From: Actinomycetota bacterium
GTDB lineage: Bacteria > Actinomycetota > CADDZG01 > JAHWKV01 > JAOPZY01
Direction of reading: 5' to 3'
Length of the DNA: 57,174 nucleotides
Assembly: GCA_035765775.1 (NCBI GenBank)
Contig: DASTWV010000041.1
Coordinates: forward strand, 1-57,174
Below, in pieces: positions 18,868 through 25,054 of the stretch (its first letter is position 1; the number at the start of each line of letters is the position of its first letter). Both the position numbers and the translations under genes were made by a program. The notes beneath the pieces were generated by a model, which was given only the letters and a program-made list of their open reading frames with translations, had not been told where the DNA came from and made no database searches.

Positions 18868-18947
18868 GTGCATACAAGGAGGAGGATGCTGCGGCCGTCC
18901 CCGCCCGGCAGGTATGGGTGCTTTCCCGAAACAAACGAGCGCGTCAT
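18864..18947 (-). CDS. branched-chain amino acid leader peptide (27 residues)
   Basis: A small frame with a GAGGAG ribosome binding site six bases or so before its ATG. It ends in Arg-Ser-Ile-Leu-Leu-Leu-Val-Cys-Thr and stop, so five consecutive codons for isoleucine, leucine and valine lie just before a hairpin and an intrinsic terminator, followed by ilvB. This is the expected structure of a transcription attenuator: when charged tRNA is scarce, the ribosome stalls at these codons and the terminator should not form. Leader peptides of this kind are known upstream of ilvBNC in Corynebacterium and Streptomyces; the sequence here was read directly. Note that the opposite strand of these codons looks like a perfect ribosome binding site, which is coincidence. 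Confidence 0.88.
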   Translation of the reverse strand: MTRSFVSGKHPYLPGGDGRSILLLVCT

Positions 18948-18966
18948 GTCACTCCTCAAGCGACGG

Positions 18967-19605
18967 TTATCCGCTTGCATTGTGCTGGAACATGCTCGGT
19001 TCGTCAAGAGGGTCGCCCCGGAGGGTGGGCGCCGGGGTGGGCCAGGCGTCGGCCGGAGGGAGGGCAGTGACCGGGTCGCCCAGGCGAACCGCACCGCCGG
19101 CAACGATGCGCGCGTTGAGCCCCCGGAGGCGCACGGCACGGCCCACTTTCGAGTTGACGAACGCCAGGACGTCGGTGCCGAAGCGTTCCCGGAACTTGAT
19201 GCAGCCAAGATGGGGCTCGGGGCTGACCTGGAGCACCACCTCGCCGCCGATTGCCAGGAGCGACCCGGCCGGCAGCCGTTCGGCGCTGAGGTCGAGGTCG
19301 ACGTAGAGCTGGTCGCCGCACAGCTGCCGCCGGCCGGCGTCGGCAGCCACCAGGGCAGCGGCCCTGACGTTCATGACGGTGATCTGGTGGTCAATGCTGG
19401 CCAAGCCACCCGGGGATTTGGATCCCCGTACCAGCCAGTTGTCGCCGATCAGTCCCACCTCGGCGTCCAGCACCGCGGCACCCACGGTCTCCCGCTCGTT
19501 GGTCGCCGGCCGGCGGACGATGAGCGCGAGGGTCCCATCGGGGGTGGGGGAGGCCCGGATGTGGCCCAGCCCGGCTTCCAACTCGAGGCGGCTCAGGTGT
19601 TTCAT
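18967..19605 (-). CDS. MOSC domain-containing protein
   Basis: A 212-residue protein with a MOSC (molybdenum cofactor sulfurase C-terminal) domain through most of its length. Key features are GLIGDNWLVRGS, DHQITVMNVRAA and the conserved Cys in PHLGCIKFRERFG, followed by FVNSKVGRAVRLRGLNARIV. MOSC proteins bind sulfur or molybdenum cofactor and catalyse reduction or sulfur transfer; the substrate here is unknown. Its 3' end contains the promoter of the downstream ilv leader, so the two are independent units despite sharing the strand. Confidence 0.88.
   Translation of the reverse strand: MKHLSRLELEAGLGHIRASPTPDGTLALIVRRPATNERETVGAAVLDAEVGLIGDNWLVRGSKSPGGLASIDHQITVMNVRAAALVAADAGRRQLCGDQLYVDLDLSAERLPAGSLLAIGGEVVLQVSPEPHLGCIKFRERFGTDVLAFVNSKVGRAVRLRGLNARIVAGGAVRLGDPVTALPPADAWPTPAPTLRGDPLDEPSMFQHNASG
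18979..19007 (-). promoter_or_regulatory. promoter of the ilv-leu operon leader
   Basis: TTGACG (19002-19007) and CACAAT (18979-18984) on the minus strand are separated by exactly 17 bases. The promoter lies inside the 3' end of the MOSC-domain gene and would start transcription about 25 bases before the leader peptide ATG. Four of six bases of the -10 box match consensus. Confidence 0.6.
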
Positions 19606-19661
19606 GGACCGAGTATGCGCCGGGTTTCTCCGGGTTCCAAGGCTCGAACGGGAGGGTGACC

Positions 19662-20105
19662 ATGCAGGCTGACGAGGCGACGGCGGCGGCGGTCCACGAC
19701 GCGGTGCAGCGCTTGCTCAAGGTGTATGAGGCCGGTGACGCCGAAGCTGTCGCTGGCCTGCTGGTCGACGATCCGTGCCTGGTGATGATCGGCACGGCCG
19801 CCGACGAGGTCCGCCGGGGTCCGGCGGAGGCGAGGGCCCAGTTCGACCGGGACATGGAACAGTCCGAGGCCCGTTCGCTCACGCTTGAGTGGACCTCGGT
19901 CTCGGCGTCGGGCGCCGTCGCCTGGATGGCGGGAGGCGTGACCGTCGAGGTGACGGCGGGCGCCGAGCAGCTGCGCTTCCCGATCCGCCTGAGCCTGGTG
20001 CTGCTCCGAGACGACGCCGGGGCTTGGAAGGTGGCCCAGGCCCACTTCTCCACGCCGGACGCCTCGACTCCCGAGAGGCAGTCCTTCCCGGAGGCGGCCG
20101 GGTAG
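19662..20105 (+). CDS. SnoaL/NTF2-like domain protein
   Basis: A 147-residue single-domain protein with the cone-shaped NTF2/SnoaL fold pattern: an N-terminal helix (AAVHDAVQRLLKVYEAGDAEAVAGLLVDD in outline), a conserved strand-turn with the GTAADEVRRG segment, and C-terminal strands ending WKVAQAHFS. Family members include ketosteroid isomerase-like enzymes and many binding proteins, so no reaction can be assigned. The ATG at 19662 follows GGAGGG by five bases. The gene diverges from the MOSC gene with only 56 bases between starts. Confidence 0.8.
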   Translation: MQADEATAAAVHDAVQRLLKVYEAGDAEAVAGLLVDDPCLVMIGTAADEVRRGPAEARAQFDRDMEQSEARSLTLEWTSVSASGAVAWMAGGVTVEVTAGAEQLRFPIRLSLVLLRDDAGAWKVAQAHFSTPDASTPERQSFPEAAG

Positions 20106-20361
20106 TTGCTGCTCTGTCGGCGAGATCTCCCGGCGGGGGCTCACGGTGCGCGTCGGGATCCCCACCGCGCAGGGCAAAGACAGACGCGCTCTTGACCTCG
20201 GTCCCGGTTCAGTCCGTGCTCGCCCGGACCTGTCCATGGCCAGGGTCCTTTCTTGCCTACCGAGGCGCGGACGACCGAGGAGCGATATGCGATTTCGAGT
20301 CAGAGCCGCCTCACCAACCTCGGCACGAACCGGCTCTGCCTGAAGGATCTGGGATGCCCGC
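20106..20361. other. intergenic stretch without a recognised gene
   Basis: Between the convergent SnoaL-like and DUF427 genes I see short open frames on both strands but none with a ribosome binding site, codon bias or recognisable domain, and no clear terminator. Confidence 0.5.
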
Positions 20362-20862
20362 CTACCAGAGCATCGAGCCCGGCACGCCCTTGAAGGGGCC
20401 GACGATGTCGCCGGTGATCCAGCCACCGTAGAACCGGCCCGGCTGCGGCTCCACCACTTCGCCGTCCACGGCGCAGCGGTCCATCGGGCTGGCGTAGACG
20501 GCGACATGGTCCGCCATGTCGGCGTACGGGTCCTTCGGCTCGGCGTAGGCCCAGGCGGCGTTGTGCTCGGTGCGCCCGCCGCCGGTCACGGAGAAGTAGG
20601 AGGCCCACCCCTTCCACTCGCAGTAGCTGCCGTGCTTGCGTCCCGGGGTGAGGACGCCGGCGACGAACGCCGAGGGCGGCAGGTAGTAGACCGGCGGGTG
20701 GCTGGTCTCCAGGACGCGGAAGGCATCGCTCGTCTCGGCAATGGTCTCGCCGCCGAGGACGATCACGATGTGCTTGGTCGTCCGCTCAAGGCGAGGGGGC
20801 CGTGGGTAGTCCCAGACGGACTCCTGTCCGGGGGCGATGGGGAGTGGCTCGGGTCGGCGCAC
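20362..20862 (-). CDS. DUF427 domain protein
   Basis: A 166-residue protein with a DUF427 beta-barrel domain. Typical traits are HIVIVLGGETIAETSDAFRVLET, PPVYYLPPSAF, the GSYCEWKGWASYFSV segment and AWAYAEPKDPYADMADHVAVYAS. The function of the family is not established. The GTG at 20862 is preferred to upstream starts because a TTGGCA/TACTAT promoter ends seven bases before it, indicating a leaderless message; the open frame upstream overlaps the divergent antitoxin gene. Confidence 0.82.
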   Translation of the reverse strand: MRRPEPLPIAPGQESVWDYPRPPRLERTTKHIVIVLGGETIAETSDAFRVLETSHPPVYYLPPSAFVAGVLTPGRKHGSYCEWKGWASYFSVTGGGRTEHNAAWAYAEPKDPYADMADHVAVYASPMDRCAVDGEVVEPQPGRFYGGWITGDIVGPFKGVPGSMLW

Positions 20863-20869
20863 AGGGCCA

Positions 20870-20899
20870 ATAGTATGATCAAAGTATGAGCAATGCCAA
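20870..20899. promoter_or_regulatory. overlapping divergent near-leaderless promoters
   Basis: On the plus strand TATGAT (20874-20879) ends six bases before the antitoxin ATG at 20886. On the minus strand TTGGCA (20894-20899), an 18-base spacer and TACTAT (20870-20875) end seven bases before the GTG of DUF427. The two -10 boxes overlap, so the two promoters probably exclude each other. Any antitoxin binding here would affect both genes. Confidence 0.6.
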
Positions 20900-21173
20900 G
20901 AAGCGGGTGACCTTGACTTTGGACGCCGCCCTCGTCGAGGTGGGTAACCGGGCGGTGGCGACCGGCACAGCCCGTTCGCTGAGCGCATGGGTCAATGACG
21001 CGCTTACATCCAAGGTGGCCCACGATCGGCGCCTCAGCGCGTTGGACGCCGTCCTCGCCGACTACGAATCGGAGCATGGCGCGATCACGGAGGAGGAGAT
21101 GGAAGCCCAGGCGCGCAGCGACCGCGGATCGGCGATCCGCGTCGCTTCCAAGGATCGCCCGGCTTCGGCATGA
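20886..21173 (+). CDS. antitoxin, ribbon-helix-helix-like (VapB type)
   Basis: A 95-residue protein with an N-terminal ribbon-helix-helix pattern (KKRVTLTLDAALVEVGNRAVATGTARSLSAWVNDAL in outline) that should bind its own promoter as a dimer. The C-terminal half (ADYESEHGAITEEEMEAQ) is acidic and is the likely toxin-binding tail. Its stop overlaps the toxin start (ATGA), the usual arrangement of type II toxin-antitoxin operons. The message is probably leaderless. Confidence 0.82.
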   Translation: MSNAKKRVTLTLDAALVEVGNRAVATGTARSLSAWVNDALTSKVAHDRRLSALDAVLADYESEHGAITEEEMEAQARSDRGSAIRVASKDRPASA

Positions 21174-21547
21174 ATCTGGTGCTCGACGCCGGAGCACTGG
21201 TTGCCCTTGAGCGGAACGAACGACCCATGTGGCGGCGTTTGTGGGAGGCCCGGCAGCGCGGGGACGGGTTGGCAACGCACGGGGGCATTGTTGGCCAGGT
21301 ATGGCGGGGAGGTCAGCGCCCATCCCGCTTGGCTGCGCTGCTTCTTACGCTCGAGGTTCACCCCCTCGACGCGACTCTGGGACGGTCGGCCGGCGAACTT
21401 CTTCGGGCCACGGGTCTGGCGGACGTGATCGATGCTGCGCTGGTCGCCCTGTGCGCGGATGGCGATTGGATCGTTACCTCGGATGCCGATGACCTCGCGC
21501 CCCTGGTGCGGGCCGCTGGGCGTGACATCGTGCTCGTGCGACCGTGA
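21170..21547 (+). CDS. PIN-domain toxin (VapC family)
   Basis: A 125-residue PIN-domain ribonuclease. Acidic active-site residues are seen at Asp6 (LVLDAGAL), Glu14, Asp85/Asp88 ([10 protein letters not shown]) and Asp105-Asp108 ([11 protein letters not shown]). Such toxins cleave tRNA or rRNA and are silenced by the antitoxin encoded immediately upstream. Length is normal for the family. The pair is isolated from other mobile genes. Confidence 0.86.
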   Translation: MNLVLDAGALVALERNERPMWRRLWEARQRGDGLATHGGIVGQVWRGGQRPSRLAALLLTLEVHPLDATLGRSAGELLRATGLADVIDAALVALCADGDWIVTSDADDLAPLVRAAGRDIVLVRP

Positions 21548-21665
21548 GGGCGATGGCTGCTCCACGCCGCCCCGGGCACCCTCCCGCGCCGGCCCCCGCC
21601 CGCCTTTTGGCACACTAGTGTCCGGATATCGACCGCTGACCAGCAGGGCAAGGAGAGCACCCACG

Positions 21666-23363
21666 ATGAGTGAGAGGGACCGTGACGACGAGTACCTTCG
21701 GCTGAAGCCCCGTTCCGTCGACGTGACCGAGGGCCCCCAGCGCGCCCCGGCCCGGGCGATGCTCCGCGCCGTCGGGATGCGGGACGACGACTTCCGCAAG
21801 CCCCTGGTTGCCGTCGCCTCCTCGTGGAACGAGGTCACCCCGTGCAACCTGCACCTCGACAAGCTCGCCGACCGGGCCAAGGCCGGGGTGCACGAGGCGG
21901 GCGGCTACCCGATCGAGTTCACCACCATCGCCGTGTCCGACGGGATCTCGATGGGCACCGAGGGCATGCGGGCATCGCTGATCTCCCGGGAGGTCATCGC
22001 CGACTCCGTCGAGCTGATGGTGCACGCCGAGCGCCTGGACGGCGTGGTCACCATCGCCGGTTGTGACAAGAGCCTGCCCGGCATGGTGATGGCCGCGGTG
22101 CGCCTCAACCTGCCGGCCGTCTTCGTCTACGGGGGCACGATCATGCCCGGGCGCTTCCAGGACCGCGACGTCACCATTGTGGACGTGTTCGAGGGGGTCG
22201 GCGCCCACGCCCTCGGCAAGATGACCGACGCCGAGCTCCACGAGCTCGAGTCCAACGCCTGCCCGGGCGAGGGCTCCTGCGCCGGCCACTTCACCGCCAA
22301 CACCATGGCGAGCGCCGTCGAGGCCATGGGCCTCTCGCTGCCGGGCAGCGCTTCGCCGCCGGCCATCTCCGAGCGCCGGGCCGAGGCCGCCTTCGCCGCC
22401 GGCATGTGCGTCGTCGACCAGCTCCACTCCGGCCTGCGCCCGAGCGACATCGTCACCCGCAAGTCGCTGGAGAATGCCATCACCGTGGTCATGGCCACCG
22501 GGGGGTCCACCAATGCCGTGCTGCACCTGCTGGCCATCGCCCACGAGGCGGGCGTGCCGCTGGCCATCGAGGACTTCGACCGCATCTCCCGCACGGTGCC
22601 CTACATCGCCGACCTCAAGCCCGGCGGGCGCTACGTCATGGCCGACCTCGACCGGGTCGGCGGCGTCCCCCTCGTCATGCGCCAGCTTCTGGAAGGCGGC
22701 CACCTGCACGCCGACTGCCTGTGCGTCAACGGCAAGACCATCGCCGAGAACTACGCCGGCGCCCCGGAAGCCGACGGCTCCATCGTCCATGCCGTCGCCG
22801 ACCCCATCCGCCCGACCGGCGGCATCGTGATCCTCAAGGGGTCCCTGGCCCCCGAGGGGGCGGTGTGCAAGGCGTCGGCGATGGAAGGCGATTCGTTCCG
22901 GGGCCGGGCCAAGGTCTTCGACGACGAGGCCGCGGCCTTCGACGCCGTCATCAGCGGGCAGATCGGCAAGGGCGACGTGGTGGTCATCCGCTACGAGGGC
23001 CCGGTCGGCGGCCCCGGCATGCGGGAGATGCTGGCCGTCACCGGGGCGATCTACGGCGCCGGCCTGGGCAAGGACGTCGCCCTGATCACCGACGGCCGGT
23101 TCTCCGGCGGGACCCACGGCTTCTCGGTGGGCCACGTCGCCCCTGAGGCGGCGGCGGGGGGCCCGATCGGCCTGGTGCGCGACGGCGACGAGATCGTGCT
23201 CGATGCCCCGTCGCGGCGCCTGGACCTCCTGGTGGGCGAAGACGAGCTGGCCCGTCGCCGGGCGGCCTGGTCCCCGCCGCCGCCCCGCTACCCGAGGGGA
23301 GCGCTGGAGAAGTACTCGAGGATCGTGAGCTCAGCATCGCTGGGTGCGGTCACGACGCACTGA
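21666..23363 (+). CDS. ilvD: dihydroxy-acid dehydratase
   Basis: A 565-residue iron-sulfur enzyme that dehydrates 2,3-dihydroxy-acids to the 2-oxo acids of valine and isoleucine. Cluster Cys residues are in [15 protein letters not shown] and [17 protein letters not shown], and the C-terminal [20 protein letters not shown] motif is intact. The ATG at 21666 follows AAGGAG. It is on the opposite strand from the ilv-leu operon about 3 kb away, so it is expressed separately, and I see no attenuator in front of it. With the operon it completes the common pathway except the aminotransferase. Confidence 0.96.
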   Translation: MSERDRDDEYLRLKPRSVDVTEGPQRAPARAMLRAVGMRDDDFRKPLVAVASSWNEVTPCNLHLDKLADRAKAGVHEAGGYPIEFTTIAVSDGISMGTEGMRASLISREVIADSVELMVHAERLDGVVTIAGCDKSLPGMVMAAVRLNLPAVFVYGGTIMPGRFQDRDVTIVDVFEGVGAHALGKMTDAELHELESNACPGEGSCAGHFTANTMASAVEAMGLSLPGSASPPAISERRAEAAFAAGMCVVDQLHSGLRPSDIVTRKSLENAITVVMATGGSTNAVLHLLAIAHEAGVPLAIEDFDRISRTVPYIADLKPGGRYVMADLDRVGGVPLVMRQLLEGGHLHADCLCVNGKTIAENYAGAPEADGSIVHAVADPIRPTGGIVILKGSLAPEGAVCKASAMEGDSFRGRAKVFDDEAAAFDAVISGQIGKGDVVVIRYEGPVGGPGMREMLAVTGAIYGAGLGKDVALITDGRFSGGTHGFSVGHVAPEAAAGGPIGLVRDGDEIVLDAPSRRLDLLVGEDELARRRAAWSPPPPRYPRGALEKYSRIVSSASLGAVTTH

Positions 23364-23388
23364 GGCCTCGAAACCAAAAAGCCCAGTG

Positions 23389-23462
23389 CCGCAGCCGCCA
23401 GGCCCGCGGAGCCGGTCCACTCCCCCAAGCGGACGGCACTCTGCGGGCCCGGCGGCCTGCGG
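23389..23462 (+). terminator. long G/C hairpin downstream of ilvD
   Basis: Nested arms 23389-23393/23458-23462, 23394-23407/23443-23456 and 23411-23418/23431-23437 can form about 25 base pairs with one mismatch and single-base bulges. It starts 25 bases after the ilvD stop. No U-run follows, but a second small hairpin (CCTAG-CTAGG, 23476-23491) does. It may be a terminator, a 3' stabiliser or a separate structured RNA. Confidence 0.5.
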
Positions 23463-23509
23463 TCCAGGTCGCAGTCCTAGCTTTTCCTAGGCCGCCGTCC
23501 AAAGGAATC

Positions 23510-23548
23510 GTGCTAGCAGGCCCATTTGCTTGGTGGTGCTAGCACCAC
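23510..23548. promoter_or_regulatory. palindromic operator upstream of the response regulator
   Basis: GTGGTGCTAGCACCAC (23533-23548) is a perfect 16-base palindrome, and its core GTGCTAGCA occurs again at 23510-23518, with centres 26 bases apart. A further dyad around CCTGATCAGG (23585-23607) lies closer to the gene. The spacing and position, 88 bases before the regulator ATG, suggest autoregulation by the NarL-type regulator; this is inference. Confidence 0.55.
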
Positions 23549-23635
23549 TATCTTCGCCGGCATACCGCAGGTGCATCCGGGGCACCGGGACCTGATCAGG
23601 CGCCCGGCCTTCAGCGGACGGGAGAAATCGCAGTC

Positions 23636-24313
23636 ATGGTGCAGCAGGAGCCGCTGAAGGTCCTGGTGGTCGATGACGACTACCTCGTGCGCGAGGGCGC
23701 CCGTAGCGTGCTTTCGTCGGTCCCCGGCGTCGAGGTGGTGGGCACCGCCGCCGACCCGGCCGAGCTGGCGGAGAAGATCGCCGCCACCCACCCCCAGGTG
23801 GTGGTCCTCGACATCCGGATGCCCCCCACCTACCGCATGGAGGGCATCGAGGCGGCCCACCAGATGCGCTTGGCGCACGCCTCGCTCGGCGTGGTCATCC
23901 TGTCTCAGCACGCCGACCCCGAGTACGCCCTGGAGTTCCTCCGGGACGGCTCCGCCGGGCGGGCCTACCTGCTGAAGGAGCGGCTCGGCAATCCCGCGCA
24001 GCTGGTCGAGGCCATCCGGGAGGTGGCGGCCGGCGGCTCGGTGCTGGACCCGAAGGTGGTCGACGGGCTCCTCGAGGCGCAGCGCCGCCGGGCGCAGTCC
24101 CGCCTGCAGGGCCTGACCGAGCGGGAGCACGAGGTGCTCGGCCTCATGGCCTCCGGCCGCAACAACGCCGCCATCGCCCGGGATCTGGTGCTGTCGGAAC
24201 GGGCGGTCGAGAAGCACATCAACGCGATCTTCCGCAAGCTCGGGCTGAGCGAGCAGCTCGACGTCAACCAGCGGGTGGCGGCGGTGCTGTTCTTCCTGCA
24301 GCGCTCGGGCTGA
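23636..24313 (+). CDS. NarL/FixJ-family response regulator (LuxR-type HTH)
   Basis: A 225-residue two-component regulator. The receiver domain has the acidic pocket VVDDDY, the phospho-acceptor Asp59 in VVLDIRMPP, the Ser of VVILSQH and the Lys of YLLKER. The insertion after the phospho-acceptor loop (PPTYRMEG) is typical of a large actinobacterial subgroup. The C-terminal LuxR-type helix-turn-helix (LTEREHEVLGLM ... ERAVEKHINAIFRKL) starts at about residue 155. The HisKA_3-type kinase-STAND fusion at 25055-29242 is the obvious partner candidate, as NarL regulators are phosphorylated by this kinase class. It converges with the cupredoxin gene. Confidence 0.92.
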   Translation: MVQQEPLKVLVVDDDYLVREGARSVLSSVPGVEVVGTAADPAELAEKIAATHPQVVVLDIRMPPTYRMEGIEAAHQMRLAHASLGVVILSQHADPEYALEFLRDGSAGRAYLLKERLGNPAQLVEAIREVAAGGSVLDPKVVDGLLEAQRRRAQSRLQGLTEREHEVLGLMASGRNNAAIARDLVLSERAVEKHINAIFRKLGLSEQLDVNQRVAAVLFFLQRSG

Positions 24314-24329
24314 CCCAGCCGCAGAACAC

Positions 24330-24905
24330 TTACTTCACCGTCACCACTTGGTACATCCCCGCGGCGTAGTGCCCGGGAAGGTTGCAGACGAAGAGGTAGG
24401 TGCCCGGGCTGGTCAGATCCACCGTCCGGGTCTGGGTGGTGCCCGGGTCGAGGTTGTCCCCGTCGCTGACCTTCTGGATGCCTGCACCTTCCTCGTCGAT
24501 GCCGCCGTCCGCCTTCGGGTAGGCGCCCGGGGCGAGGTCGCTGCGGAACACCAGGAGTTCGTGCTGGATCTTGCCCGCGTTGGTGATGGTCAGGGTCACC
24601 TGTCCCGGAGCGATGGTCGTGGCCGCGGCCTTGACGGTGAACTCGGTGAGGTCCACGGTGACCGGGCCGGTCGCCGGTGCTGCCCCCGGGGCGGCCACTG
24701 CGCCAGCCGGGGCGCCCGGCGGCGCGGAAGGCGCACCGTCCCGCCCCACGGCAACGAAGAGCACGGAAAGCCCCACGCACCCGGCGATGATGCCGGCGAG
24801 GGCCAGCACAGCCGTCCTCCTGCCGCCGGGGGGGCGGGTGGTGTCGCTGGGGTCTTCTGCCGGGATCTGCGGGTCCTGCGCCTGCTCCTGGATCACGGTG
24901 CTCAC
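24330..24905 (-). CDS. membrane-anchored cupredoxin (plastocyanin/azurin-like)
   Basis: A 191-residue protein: a short cytoplasmic N-terminus, one transmembrane segment at about residues 29-50, an Ala/Pro/Gly linker, then a type 1 copper domain (about residues 85-191). Copper ligands are visible as His in KIQHELLVF and as Cys, His and Met in FVCNLPGHYAAGM. It should be a one-electron carrier or copper-binding protein facing outward. The GTG start follows GGGAGG by six bases. It lies between the kinase fusion (same strand, 149 bases upstream) and the response regulator (convergent), so it may be controlled by, or act as input for, that system; neither is shown by the sequence. Confidence 0.85.
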   Translation of the reverse strand: MSTVIQEQAQDPQIPAEDPSDTTRPPGGRRTAVLALAGIIAGCVGLSVLFVAVGRDGAPSAPPGAPAGAVAAPGAAPATGPVTVDLTEFTVKAAATTIAPGQVTLTITNAGKIQHELLVFRSDLAPGAYPKADGGIDEEGAGIQKVSDGDNLDPGTTQTRTVDLTSPGTYLFVCNLPGHYAAGMYQVVTVK

Positions 24906-25015
24906 GGTCGGCCTCCCTCGGTTGGCTTCTACCGTGATTCTCGGCGGGGGGCCCCGGCTGGCCATGAGCCTATTGCCCCGCGTTCTGGAGGCCATCCGGC
25001 ACCGCCGCACCGGGC

Positions 25016-25037
25016 CGGTCGGCTGGCCAGCCGGCCG
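25016..25037 (-). terminator. palindromic hairpin after the kinase-STAND gene
   Basis: A 14-base perfect palindrome, CGGCTGGCCAGCCG (25020-25033), is extended on both sides by CGG/CCG across one T-G pair. It lies 18 bases downstream of the kinase stop and upstream of the cupredoxin gene, with no T-run. It may separate the two transcripts. Confidence 0.4.
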
Positions 25038-25054
25038 AGTTGTCGAGCCGGGGG

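Noticed and set aside
18868-19659. Plus-strand open frame preceded by a perfect-looking AAGGAGGAGGATG
   Set aside because: The apparent ribosome binding site is the antisense of the Ile-Leu-Leu-Leu-Val codons of the ilv leader peptide, and the frame runs antisense through the MOSC gene.
23381-23480. tRNA-like gene after ilvD
   Set aside because: The structure is a long hairpin; no T-loop GTTCRANTC or anticodon arm is present.
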